64,000 nucleotides of DNA from Cladosporium sp. IMV 00045. Taxonomy: Eukaryota > Ascomycota > Dothideomycetes > Cladosporiales > Cladosporiaceae. The notes under the pieces were generated by a model. The model ran no database searches. It saw only the letters and a program-made list of their open reading frames with translations, and was not told the origin of the DNA. The DNA is taken from assembly GCA_001931905.2 (NCBI GenBank), contig MSJI02000734.1, positions 1-64,000 on the forward strand. Reading direction: 5' to 3'. Positions 10,650-22,610 of this stretch are shown in pieces (positions within the stretch are counted from its first letter, which is position 1; each line of letters opens with the position of its first letter). The translations under genes and the position numbers were made by a program.

Positions 10650-11106
10650 TCTGACCAGTTTTGAGCTCGTTGTGATTGTTGCGGTTGGTCAGTTGATTGA
10701 TCGGTTGAGGAAGCATTGAGAAAAGCGAGTCACATGGTTTTGATGAGGATTTCGTTGAGGGAGATGTATGTATGCATACGATATGATCTGGTGTGATTTG
10801 AAGTGATTCTGATATGATGTATAGATAGATGAATATATGAGATGAAGCAAGAGGGAGAACTGGCATCATTGGTATCATCGCTCGTTTCACGCCTGGAAAG
10901 GCAGGCATATATGGTGAGAAAGGGAAGGAGAAAGAAAAAACTCAAGCCAGAGAACGAGAAGCAAGGTCAAAGGTAGAAGAGCAAAGAGCATCTTCACCTT
11001 CAACTCTGCTTTCGCCCTCTGAAAATCCCAAAAACGCCGGCGCTATGCTTTCGAATGAATAGAAAGGAGAGACATGTGTCGTCTCTCCCTACTCTCAACG
11101 ACGGCT
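10650..11106. other. Convergent intergenic region
   Basis: About 460 bases between the 3' ends of the kinase-like gene and the Sur7/PalI gene, presumably both 3' UTRs. It is rich in GATATGA/TGTATG-type motifs around 10760-10850. Nothing else recognised. Confidence 0.45.
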
Positions 11107-12294
11107 CTACCACCTCGCCTGCTGCTGCTGCCTGTACGGCTCATAAGCAGCATGCTGGCCATAGGCGCCACCGTAAGGCTGAGGAGGCTCATACTGCGTC
11201 GGCTGCTGGGGGTAATCCCTAAGCGGGACTCTATCACTGCCACCCATATAAGGGCTCTCAACACGCTCGTAAGCAGTGCCGGATTTGCCCAAGCTCATGA
11301 CGGAGCGCCTGCCGCCATTGCGATCGCCGCCCTTGGGCTCGGCGTTCCACAGGCCGTTTTTGTTAGATTTGTGGTGCGGGTTGCTGCGGCCGGAGCAGCA
11401 GCAGATGCTGAAGAGCCAGAAGAGCGTGGCGACGATGGAGAGCGCGGTGGAGATCCAGGCGATGGCGAGGGCGCGCGTGCCGACTTTTACGCTGATGTTG
11501 TAGGGGTCTAGGAGGGTGTGCAGGGCGCCGGAGAGGGTGGAGAAGAGGATTGTGGTGGTAAGGGCGGCGAGGAAGGTGAAGAGGGTTGAAATCTAGTGAG
11601 GGATGTTAGTTTTATTTTGGTTTGCCAAAGAGGATGCTGCTGCAGTAGAATTGAGGAGACTCACCACCGCCATGATCCAAGTACAAAGACTGCCCCAGCG
11701 ACTGCAGATCGCCAACAAGCCGACAACGATGGTGATCAAAGTCGTCCAGAACGAGACCTGATACGCGATGAAGTTCCACTTGGCCACCTTCCTGTAAGTG
11801 GAGAGCGCAGTGGAAGCCGTATCGCCCAGAACCTTATCCTCAAACTCCTTCGCATCTCCCTTGACCTCGTTGATCTTGCTCGCGATCGCGTTATCAGCGT
11901 CGCTCGTGCCCGTCGGCGCCTCCGCAGTGGTGGAATTGAGAGCGAACTCCTCAACCGGATCGAAGACGAAGCTCGACTGCCTCTCACTGCACCAATCGAT
12001 GTCGCCGGCCGTCTTGTTGGCGGTGCAGTAGTTCCAGAGGTAGACCTGGTACGTCTCCTTGAGCTGGCCGTTGTTGTGCGCGAGAGTGAGAGCGGCCGTA
12101 AGCTCAGTATGGTCGCCGATGGCTCCCGCATCGGCGGTGGAGAAATTGCTGAAGTCGACGGACATGAGGTAGTTTGAGTTGAGTGAGGAATCGGCATTCC
12201 AGCCGGAGACTTCGAGGCAGGCGATGGCAATGAGAGAGGCTATGGTGAGAGCCATGGGCGTGAAGATACACGCGATGCGACCGCCTTTACCCAT
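11107..12294 (-). CDS. SUR7/PalI family plasma-membrane protein (2 exons)
   Basis: Exons 12294-11665 and 11592-11107 (72-base intron, GTGAGT donor, CTAG acceptor) give 371 residues. The claudin-like Sur7/PalI plan is visible: a first membrane span at residues 9-27, an extracellular loop with the WNYC...WC cysteine motif near residues 86-101, then three hydrophobic segments (QVSFWTTLITIVVGLLAIC, STLFTFLAALTTTILFSTL, ALAIAWISTALSIVATLFW). The cytosolic tail is Gln/Tyr/Pro-rich and ends in QQQQARW. Family members organise eisosome/MCC domains or act in ambient-pH signalling (PalI/Rim9); which of these applies is not clear, though the tail suggests a Sur7/Fmp45-like member. An unspliced read would stop shortly after the donor. 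Confidence 0.85.
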
Positions 12295-14227
12295 GATTGC
12301 GGCGGTGTGGGTGGGTATGTGATGTGGTGTTTGTTTGTTTGCGCTCGATGCAGTGATGTGGTGTAGTGATAGATGCGGTTAAGGTTGACCTGCAAGATAA
12401 GCAAGAAAGCAAAGACAAGGATACTCCCAATGCAATGCTAAGGACGAGAAGAGTACAATGGTACAAGAGGTGGGCAGTAGAAAGGAGAGAGGCAGGGTCA
12501 GAGATATATCAACCCTGCCGATCGCGGGTTGTTTCACACGGCGACGACGCAGAGGCAAAGCACAGCCTCGCGCAAGTAGCTTTGCTAGCTGTGCCAAGTT
12601 CAACGACGCGCCTCACTCTGGAGACATGACATGCTGATACTACTACTTGCTAGTGTAGTCTATTTCTCACTTCTTGCTCAGTAGTAGTAATACTCGTGGC
12701 TTATACACACGCTACTAACAGCTATTCTCAACCGCTTACGCCTTTCGCTGCGGTTCGCGGCTGCTGCGGCCGTCGGCGAATGCGTACACATTCAGCGATG
12801 ACATGGACTGCTGTACAGTCAATTCATATTAGTAGTATCTCGTATTCTTCATCCAACAGCTGAATAGTGGAAATTCTTCATGTAAGGAGGCCACAGTCGG
12901 GAAGAACGCAGCACGTTTCCCTTGATACCCAACAACTGAACCGGTTTCAACGATCTCCAGACATCGATTGTGTGATCTCCAAATCTCTCAAAGATCCCCA
13001 GGCAACAGCCCAACTCGTTACAGCCCTACCGCAGCCGAAACCCACGCCGCAAGGCAGTCCCAAGTAGAGTGCACAGGCACAACGAACACAGCCCTGCAAA
13101 ACGCCCGCTACACCAAATTTAGAATTAGCAAAATACCTTCATGACGACGACCAGCCTCGCCATCACGGAGAAAGTCTGCAAATTCATCCATGCGCATGTT
13201 CGACATAGGAGGTGCACGCGGCAGGTATACGCGCGTGCGTTGCGTGGACGTTCACCGCGTTCTTCATCTATTTCCCAAGAAGAATCAAGGGAGCTCTGTT
13301 CTTCTCGACTCCACTTCCGACCCGAATTCCGAGATGATATGGAGTCTTCAGGCAGGCAGCAATATATAGCACTGGCGATTCCGGTAGTCGGTCAGTCGCT
13401 CGTCGCTCATCAGTTCTCGTCTGGCTCGCACTCTTCTCTCTTGTTTGCATACGACGACGTGGTCTCGATGCAAAGTGGAGAGGGAGAGGGAGAAAAAGCA
13501 AACAACTGCATACGCGGCATGGCAAGCCAGATCAACATACAAACATACGTATCGCCGCCACAGACACAGTACCTAGGCAGGCGACGATTACTTCAGGTAC
13601 TTCTCACCAAGGCCAGAAACAAGCAAAACAAGAGAAGCGATCCCTTCTTCCCGTGAAATCGACCTCTTCATCGCTTGGAGCGAGACTTGTACAGTGGCCT
13701 GCAAGTAGGTAGGTATAAGTCGACAGTAGTATTGACAAGTTCATGAACTTCCTTCTCGTGCGAAGTACCTCAGGTTACGAATCCCCTCCAAAAGTCACAA
13801 GGATCGCAGGGTTACACCAACGCCGCCACTTGCAGCCACCACACGACCGCCAAGCCTCCCTTCTCGCCCCATCTGACGAACCTCGAATCGCCAGGCCACG
13901 CAAGATGCGGGGCCGAAAGATTGTCAGATCAATACCTTTACTTGTTCATCAAGCGAGACTCATGTGCTGGTGTGGTCTTGTGGACGGGTGGGCCGTGCGG
14001 TCGGGTAAGGAGAAGGGTCGCAGAAGGTAAGCCTACCTCTCTCATGAGAAGCAAAGATGATGGGCATGAGGTAAAGTAGGGGTTTGTGTATGAGAGAGAG
14101 GAAGCACTTAAGAAAAGTGGAGGAGGCAGAGAAGTGGTAAAAATAGAAACACCGAACCACCGACACCCCGGCCAGTCCCCAGGCAAGTCAAAGCCCAACC
14201 AGCCAGCAAACCCCAGTCTCCATACCT

Positions 14228-14228
<1 letters not shown>

Positions 14229-14290
<62 letters not shown>

Positions 14291-14291
14291 G
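14229..14291. repeat. (CAGA)n microsatellite
   Basis: About fifteen uninterrupted copies of the tetranucleotide CAGA, perfect over roughly 63 bases. The reverse-complement motif recurs as a second array at 17.6 kb on the other side of PNG1. Confidence 0.95.
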
Positions 14292-14794
14292 GGCATTTTA
14301 CTTCACACCGCTATTGCGCAATCCCACTTTTTCATTATTCGAGAAAGTAGGTCTGCTTGAACATGGAAGTTTGTTTTATCTGATGGTGGATCCATTCACT
14401 CTTTCTGTATGGGAGAGATGATGACTTTGACATCCGGGTCATGTATGCTTGTGTATAATGGTAGTATGAAACGGAGTATGAAGCGGAGCGTAGAGGGTTA
14501 CCAATGTGCTTGTAAAGACGAGCGCGATGAGCAGTCAGCTGGGAAAGAAGTACGAGTCTAGGATGTGTGTTTATGAATATTTTCTTTGTAATTTGATCTT
14601 TCTCTTCTTGTTACTGTATTCTAGAAGAGAACAGACTTCCAAAAGATAGGTACATGAGATGAATGAAGTATGAGAAAACAACGAGCAAAAAGGAAAACAA
14701 GAGGCATCGGGAAACTTGAAAATTATCCATCTTTCTTTCTTGAAGTCATAACGATTTCTTGCAGATAATAAGGCGGTAGGAGCGTTCCAATGTT

Positions 14795-14796
<2 letters not shown>

Positions 14797-14826
<30 letters not shown>
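14797..14826. repeat. (TC)n microsatellite
   Basis: About fifteen perfect TC dinucleotides followed by a pyrimidine-rich stretch. Purine-pyrimidine mirror tract, able in principle to form a triplex. Confidence 0.9.
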
Positions 14827-14828
<2 letters not shown>

Positions 14829-15538
14829 TTTCTTTTGTATGTGTGAGAGAGAAAAGCCCGTGTCGCTCCCGTTCAGCAGCCTTAGTAACATAGGTTTCTA
14901 TCCCCAAATTGCATGGTTCGTGAAGGTACACGTAACTGATGACCCAAAACAAACCCGAACCCTTTTCGCTTCGCGGAAATGCCATGAGAGATGAGACGTC
15001 CTTGCCCTCGTCCATCCACCTGGGGTTGATCATAGATAATAGGAAAAAGGAAAAAAGACAAAAGAGATATCCCAAGGGTATTCCGTCCCTGGAGCGATGG
15101 TACTAAACATTTGAGGAAAAGACAATAAGAGAGCAGGTATGACGCGCGGCGGATTGGAAAAAGCAAAAAGAAAAGATAAGCAAGAAGCAGAAAAGGCCTT
15201 CCAGTCGGTAAAGGATCCGGAAGAAGCAAAAGTGGTATAATGATTCTTCTTGGAGTTCTCTGTATCTCCGAAGAAAAAGATGTGAATAATAGAAGAGAAG
15301 TAATGTGGTCGAAGAAGAAGTAGAAGTAGAAGAAGAGCCAGAAACCCAGGATATCCAGAAACATTCGACGCCAGTGCTAGATCGCTTCAAGAGATGTGTT
15401 GGATTGTTGACCCCTCAGAGTGATTCCCGCAAAAGCAAAACCAGAAAAAGAGTCAAGGGGTTGTCCGTAGGAAAACGCCATGCCAGAATACGCGAGGGAA
15501 GAGCAAAAAACAGACGGTCGTGATGGGGCATTCGATAA

Positions 15539-16997
15539 TTATTGCTGCCTCTGGTTGGGAGCACCGCGGGTTCCGCGTGCGCGGAGGAGTGCTGCTTCTT
15601 GCGCAGCTTCGGCGGCTTTTTGCGCGTCTGGATCTGAACGTCCTTTGGTGGCGGCGTCGCCGCCGGGGAGGATTTTGCTGATGGTCAATGCAAGGCTTTC
15701 GATGACGTTGCGGCGGAACTCTTCGTCTTCGCGAGTGTCTTCGGTCATGAGGCGGAACTTCTCCTTCTTGTCCATGTCCTTGCGGCGCATGGCTTTGATT
15801 TCGCGGAGCATGTGGATGAGGTCGCCTTCGGAGCATTTGGTGCGTTTGACGGCCCAGCTTGAGTCGCGAACGTAGCGGCGAGTGACGTCTGCGCAGCCGT
15901 CGGCGGAGAAAGCGATGCAGTAGCTAAGCTTTTTGCGCCAGCCTAGAGATATGTTAGATGGAGAAGACCAGACGGAGAATGTTCAAAAACATACCTTGAG
16001 TGTAGAGCAGAGGTGCATCCCACGCCTCTTCGCAGCAGTCAACATGTACCCAACGCTTGCGGTGTACACTGTAGACCTCTGTCCAGACGTGGTCCTCGGC
16101 GTTCCAGACCCATCTCACTCTGCTGCCAATCGCACGGCAAAGCATGGTGAAGCAGTTGGCCCACTCTCCGACACGGCCGCGTCTGGTCTGAAGCAAAACG
16201 AAGGCGTCGTTGTATCTGGGGAAGCGCTCATATGACTGGCAGTATTGGTTGCTGCATTGGTAAAGTTCGACTCTGCTGGCACCACGGGCTGATTCGTCAG
16301 AGAGAGGTGCAGCCATGCCCTTTGCGACGGTGGGAGCGTGGCAAGCGGTGCATTTGGGGTTGTTGACCCATGTGAAAAACTCTCGCCTGAACCATTTCAA
16401 GAGAGCGCGGATAACGCAGTCCTGGTAACCCCACGCGGGTTTCTTTCCAAGAGAGGCGGCCTCAGCCTCGAACAGGTCGTTTTCTTCCTGAGCGGCGTCG
16501 TAGATGCGTTGCAGAGGAATCACGCCAAGCGCTTCATCCAAGAGTCCAGGGTTTTCCCACTTGCAGGGTGTGTTGGAAAGAGACATGAGCATGCTGCGGA
16601 AACGAAGAGACCTGCTGTCGGTGGGTGCGGTCGGAACGATTGGGATGTTCTTAAGGCTTGCGTTGTAGCTCGGCGGAGGCGTCATTGGCGTCTGGCCAGG
16701 GACGGGCGGCGCTTGTCTTGAAGGCGGCGCTGGAGGAGCCTTGGTTCTCGGGTCGAAGCCATATTGGGGAGTGGATTGAGGTGCTGGTGAACGGTCGACG
16801 AAGAAGTCTGTAGGAAGGGTCGATGGAGCGCGATGCTCTGAACCGGGACGTCTGCTGAGCTCGTTCATGCGCTTTGTGGAGAGGGTCCGTCTGAACTGGG
16901 CGGTCAGATCGCTGGCCCATGTTGGTGAGAGCTGTTGCTGTTGCTGCTGTTGTGAAGGCACAGGCCTGCGCCTGGGCATGCCGCTCCTGTTGTCCAT
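15539..16997 (-). CDS. PNG1: PNG1: peptide:N-glycanase homologue, catalytic Cys replaced by Val (2 exons)
   Basis: Exons 16997-15995 and 15942-15539 (52-base intron, GTATGT donor, CTAG acceptor) give 468 residues. Recognised by the transglutaminase-like core: zinc-binding pairs CTAC near residue 220 and CSNQYC about 30 residues on, then [10 protein letters not shown] at about 275-284, DHVWTEVYS near 303-311, [12 protein letters not shown] near 317-328, and a C-terminal [20 protein letters not shown]. In active cytosolic PNGases the nucleophile is the Cys of GRCGEWANC; here that codon is GTC (Val). The His (DHVW) and Asp (HVD) positions are kept. Loss of catalytic residues in PNG1 is, from memory, known in filamentous ascomycetes such as Neurospora, where the protein has a non-enzymatic role. 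The N-terminus is proline-rich with a polyQ tract and no PUB domain. Confidence 0.88.
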
Positions 16998-17622
16998 ATT
17001 CTGATGCGTGTATGTCTGGGAGTGTTTCGGTGGTGAATGGGCGCCGGTGCGCGTGTGGCGGGAGAGTCGGTCGTCAATGGGAGAAGAGGTGGGAGTCGAG
17101 GGAGTGTGATGTCGAGTGGTGCGCCCGCTGACGAGGGATGTGAAAGAGGATTGAATGGCTCGCTCGCTGATGTGTTCGCTGCTGCACAGCCCTTTGCTGC
17201 TGTTGCCGATCGCTCAGCCTCGGTGGATCGACCCTGAGAATGCGCCCGCTTTTCGAGAAGGCGGGTGAATGCAGGCGTGAGGAGGAGGTGGTGGGTGGTG
17301 GATGTCAGTGGTATAGGCAGGAAGAGAGAGTCGTCGAAGTGTATCGGTGGTTAGTAGTAGACTCCTCTGAATGAACCACGCTCAGACGGGCAGACAAGCA
17401 GAGAGGGAGGCGGCGGGCGGGCTGGGCTACTGCTGGGCTGTGAGGGAGGGAGACGGAGGGCGTTGGCGACTTGAAGGCTGCTGGCGCTGATGTGATGGAG
17501 CGCCGGGCGGCCTGCGTGTCGCGATTGCGTGTACAGCGCACTTACGCGGCGCTAGTGATTGGAAAGGGTTTAGTTCATTTTGCTGACTTCTGCTCCAGCC
17601 TTGTGTCTGTTCTGTTCTGGCT

Positions 17623-17637
17623 ATGTCTGTCTGTCTC

Positions 17638-17676
<39 letters not shown>

Positions 17677-17677
17677 G
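17623..17677. repeat. (CTGT)n microsatellite
   Basis: About thirteen CTGT/GTCT tetranucleotides with one interruption (CTCTCT near the left end). The motif is the reverse complement of the CAGA array at 14.23 kb, so the two form an inverted pair around PNG1. Confidence 0.9.
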
Positions 17678-19566
17678 CCTGCTGCTGTCTGTTTTGCCCG
17701 TTCTTTGCCTGCGAGTCTGATCGTTCATACACCGTCTTACGAGTTATATTCGTATTCATCTTCATACACCACCCGTCGCATGTCTGTATCATCCACCACG
17801 ACTCCTCTTCCCGTCTCCTCCACCTCATCAATACCCACTTCCAATAGTCTCCCTCTCCTCTCCCTCTCTCCCTCCCTCTGTCTCGCGCTCCCACCAACCG
17901 CCTACTACTGTCTCTCCGCGGCGCTCCTCTTGCAATTTTCCCACTACGCAACCACGCATAATCCTCTTACGCCATCCCCTTTGCAAGCAGACGAGAGCGT
18001 GTGTGTCTACCTAGTATCTACACACGTGTATGCATACACCACTGAGCATACGTGTGTGAGGGATAATTCCTCCCACCGTATCTCTCTCGCCTCTCCATCT
18101 CACCATCGAGTCCACGCACTCATCTCACAAATCCCACCCAACCACGTAACTCTGTACCTTTCCTGGCTTCAAGATCAGCCTTGGCATCCGCGCCTCCCGT
18201 CACGCGTATCTGCAGGTCTGTAGTAAAATCGAAATTATTCGTAGTATCCAGACCCTCCCACAGCCGGGTCCTGCCAGTCACCCGTCAGCTCTTTTGATGA
18301 GAAGAGGAGCCCTCGAAGGAAGGCCAAGGATCCCGACCTTCTTGCCTGTATACCAAATGACCACTAGCCACATCTGCCCATCTGCTTCTCTATACCAACC
18401 AAAAAGATCCCCGAACCCTGCACGCTTCCCATCCCCGTCATGAACTATCGATTTTTCTCATGGTTTGATTAACCCTCATCCTCCCTGCCGCTTTCCCTGT
18501 CAAAAATCTTTCAACAACAGCATCACCCATGATTCCCCGGAGCCCCACCGATCAATCTCGGTCCTTAACCTTACCATGCCCTTGCCCAGTCAGGCAGGCC
18601 AGCGAAATGGAAAACAAAAAATCCTATCACCGTCTTTCGGTCTTGTCGAGTTGCCTCCGCCGTTTCCTCTCTTCTGTCTTTCCCCACACATTCAGATCGG
18701 CCCAAATACGAGGCACCAATCCCCGGCGCGTCTCACAGAGCGCGCGACCGTTTCTCTCCCTCTCTGGACTCTGGAGGCTCTTCTGCGGACGGCAGTGGGT
18801 CTTGGCCAACCAGAGCAAAGCGTCGCGTCCTCTTCGTCGTCGTCAACCGTCCACCTCCCACTCCTCCCTTCTTCCTCTTTCAGCAACCTCGTCACTCCAC
18901 TAACTTTCTGCGTTACGTCGGTCCAATAGTCGATGGATGCATAAGTGAGTTGCATCTGCCACTCGTCGATAAGTTCCGAGAGGGAACCACATAGCTGCCC
19001 GATTGCGAGACTGCCCTATCGCTACTCCGTTCGGTCTATTACGCCGAAACTCCCATACACGTTTGCTGGAACGTCACGCGTTTTCCGCTGGCGTGCCCCT
19101 GCATTTTCCACCTTTCTTCGGTGCTTTTTATGCCTGCGGGTCGGTGTGTGTCTGCGTGTCTCGCATCTTTTATCTTCCTCACCTGTTTTCTCCTTCAACC
19201 GTCAAGAACTGTCCCATGACTGGCCATTATTCTGTTCTGTATCAAGATCCCGTACGACCCAAATCGTCCGCCACACCTTCATGATAACGCATCCTCTTCC
19301 TCACTAGACCCCACCCACTCCCCCAAAACACATCACGCGTATATCTCGTTAGCGGAAAAGGGAAAACGACGCGTACAACTCTGTACAGCACACCACGCTT
19401 TCGTCAACCCTGCCACGTTTGTTCGCTCTTCCATATCCGACTTCCGCTCCCCGCCAAAACCTGTCAGAGTGTCTATCACTTCCTTCCTGTCACCGACTGC
19501 GACGTTCTCCATGACGATCAACGGATCACGGATCACGGATGAGTTCCTACCTTTTGCTGGCATGTC

Positions 19567-19591
19567 ATTGATCATGATCATGATCATGATG
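19567..19591. repeat. Palindromic ATGATC short tandem repeat
   Basis: Three to four copies of the self-complementary hexamer ATGATC, followed by degenerate TGATTGATGATTG. Each unit is a palindrome, so the whole tract can fold on itself. Confidence 0.7.
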
Positions 19592-22500
19592 ATTGATGAT
19601 TGTCATTTGTGAATTCCCTGCAAAAGCGACCCTGCAATGAAGGACCGAACCTGTTATCGACTTCCCTGTCCTCGAGATTTTCACCTTACTTTGATCTACC
19701 TCCTGAAAAACGAAGAGATCAAAAAACAAAGTGCCAAAAAGAAAACTCACGATCAGCGCTCCCTCTTACGAATGATACCCGTCACCACCGCCTTCCATCC
19801 ATTCCTCCCTCTCCCTCCCTCTCTCCTGACCCCTACCGAACCCTCCACCATCCGCCCAGCCGTTTCCGCAACGGGTGTCAAAACCTCACGTGTGCGCATC
19901 CAACAACGTTTATCGGTCTCTTGCGGAGCCTTTAAGTCGATCATTGGCGGTGGAGATACCTCCTAGGAGGTAGTTTGCGATGATGTTTGTTGGAACGTTT
20001 CTTTCCACCAGAAGGGTAAACGTTTGGTATTGATAGCTTAATCTGGAGGTATTGACTGGCTACATAACTAACTCACTACTACCCAGGTAACTGACCTCCC
20101 TCAAACCCGGGCCAGCATCATATCTCAGTGGTAGGCGGAAAGGATTAAATCCCTTCTCGACTCTTCCACACAATCGTCGTCGTTGCTTCTTTGATTCCTT
20201 CTTTGGGGTTTTCCGACGATGCCATGCGCGTCACTTCCCAGCCATCTTCGGGCGCAAGAAGGAATCATGTATTGGAAAAATCGCATTTGCAGGTTTCTTG
20301 TGTGGTGGTATGGGCCATTGCGTAAGCCCCTCCGCGTCTTGTGCGCTGAAGGAGGTAGGTATCGACAGTAATCGACATGGCCACAGCAAGTTTTGAAGCT
20401 TGACGATCTTTTTTGGTGGTGATGGTCTTTTTCCCGCGCGTTGGGCTTTGACGAGACTGGCTTTGACGGGTTTGACATCACTACTGGTAATAATGGAGAA
20501 TATCGATGACGGACGTTTCATGATTCAAGAAATAACGATGATAGTCGTGGGTTTTCACAATTGGCTCTGCAGATCTGGAGTAGATAGGTAATAAGCAGAG
20601 TTGTTTGGCCAATCGATCGACTGGTCATTGAATTGATGGAAATTCCCCATTATTTGATGCTACTGGGCTTCCTTCCCAACAAGACATCGAGCTCGAGTCG
20701 CTACTCGGAGTCGTCCACTTCTCGTATACTACCTCCTACCATGTCGTGCGGTGGCATGCCTTGCGCGGCGTATGTGGTCTGCTCCTTTCTTGGTTCTGTC
20801 GAATGACGCTTTCGCACGGGATAAGCGTTGTGCGACATGTCATCTCCACGACGATCCATCCTGCTGCCAACGGCCACTTCTCTGTATTCTCCGTGGAAGC
20901 GTCGTCACTTTTAGACGCGTGAAGGGGTTTATCGTTTCTTGATCCTCTCTTCACTTGAGCGTTTGGTTTCCATCGGGCTGCTTTCGATACTACGTTAATT
21001 TGACAATTCCTTGCCATTTCTGTTCCGTCTCGTCAACTTGATCCAACGTCTCTAGGTATTTGCGAGAGGGATCTCTGGTGACGGTTCAGATACGGTTCTC
21101 AAAGCTTAATTTCCCTCCTCCTTTTCTTTTATTATGAGTAGCCCACAGTCCTACATCGTCATCGCAGGAGGTGTAGAACGAACGATCAAACGAAGGATTC
21201 ATAGGATCAAGGGATCAAGGCACAAAAGAAATTCAGGAAGCAACGAAGGATGTGTGCATCATCCCCCCGGCTGTAGGAGCAATAACAGATCTTGACTAGC
21301 ACATTGCTTTCAAATTGAATCCATTCAGGAAAATGAATAGATCTCGCGCGCACACTTGACCCATCGACGACACCGGGACTCGGAGTCTTTCCCTTTCCCT
21401 TTGTCGAATGCGCGGATGGAAAGTTGCTGATTGTATGCATTGTATAACTGCTTTCGTCTGTGAAAAAGCGTAACATACTCCGAATCTTCTTTCGATATCA
21501 CGCCTGAGTCTACCTACTCTCCTTTCAGATCATGGGAGGCGGTCTTCAATCCCTCACACACCCCACTCATGCAATCCTCCAACCGAGGATACCGAGTGGA
21601 TTCGTTCTCATCAAGGACCCAAAAACCCCCAGTGCAAATCCCCAACTCCAAAAGCGTGTCAACTCAAGCCGCGCATAGCGTCGTCTCTCGCACCGTGATA
21701 CTCATGAGGAGAAACGAGCTCGTTCGGTACCGTCCGTCGTAGACACAGCAGCGAGGCATCCACACGGGGGATCTGGTGAAGCCCTCTTGCATCAGGATCA
21801 GGAACCAGTGATTTCTCGAAAAAGACGGCAAATTTTCTATGTTAGCTCTCGCCGTAGATTACTGCAGTATCTATAAGCCCGTTCTGCTGGAAGCGCCGCG
21901 GCGTAGGTTCGTTGATGACGGACGATGCAAACGAAAGACTATATGTCAGCAGGCGTCGTTGTTACCCACCATGTGACATCGAGAGGTTCGTGTACATTCC
22001 CAACACAGTGAATAGTGGGAACAAATGACTACTGATCTGGAACGAAAAGAGCGGATGTGAGAAAGGGCTTGTTCGGCAAAGTAGATAAGACACGATGGTC
22101 CAGCCATCGTGTCGGTATCTACATCGTTTATCTCATTCTAACAAAAGGCGAGGATCGACCGTTTCCAAAGACATAAACCAACAAAGCAAAATAGCAAATC
22201 AAGTAACCCCAAAGCAAGGCAATCTCTATGTTGGAATATCATCAAGCATCTCAATCGTAAACAAGGATAGCAAAGCAAGAGTCTTTCTATCAACCGTAAA
22301 TCATTCGTTAAGAATTCGTTGTTTGTTTGTTTGGCGTGCTATGATGAAGCACCAGGGCCAAGATCCCTTTCCCTCGTCAAGTAGAATCGAAACTCCCAAG
22401 CAAAGCAAAGCCGATGGTATCTCCGCCTCGAACGCGACAATTCAGAAACCCCAAAAGGAAGAAGAAAAAAAAAAAAAAACCAAACTCCTGAGAAGAAATA

Positions 22501-22610
22501 AAACATCCAAGAAACAACGCGTGCCATGCCTCATGTGTGCCGAAGCAGCTCCAAGCGCGCAAGCAAAAAAGGCGTACAAGTACAGCACCACAAACCCTCA
22601 AGCCTCGAGC

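Larger units (their letters stand above)
12295..15538. other. Long gene-free region with simple repeats
   Basis: About 3.2 kb upstream of the Sur7/PalI start and downstream of the PNG1 stop. Open frames here are short and of low complexity. It contains a CAGA microsatellite and a CT microsatellite, listed separately. It may carry a long 5' leader for the Sur7-like gene or a noncoding transcript; the sequence alone does not decide. Confidence 0.4.
16998..22610. other. 5.6 kb gene-free block
   Basis: Between the PNG1 start and the 3' end of the C2H2 regulator. The + strand is pyrimidine-rich in long stretches (17.6-19.9 kb), with many short frames of Ser/Pro/Leu/Cys composition and no family motif, splice-linked exon or RNA gene that I could recognise. 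Contents include a CTGT array (17.62-17.68 kb), a palindromic ATGATC repeat near 19570-19590 and an A-run near 22464-22480. Long UTRs or noncoding transcription are the likeliest explanations. Confidence 0.4.

Noticed and set aside
14229..14291. CRISPR-like array
   Set aside because: A plain tetranucleotide microsatellite without spacers, in a eukaryotic genome.
17471..18223. 250-codon plus-strand ORF
   Set aside because: Contains the translated CTGT repeat (SVCLSVCLSVC) and no conserved motif.
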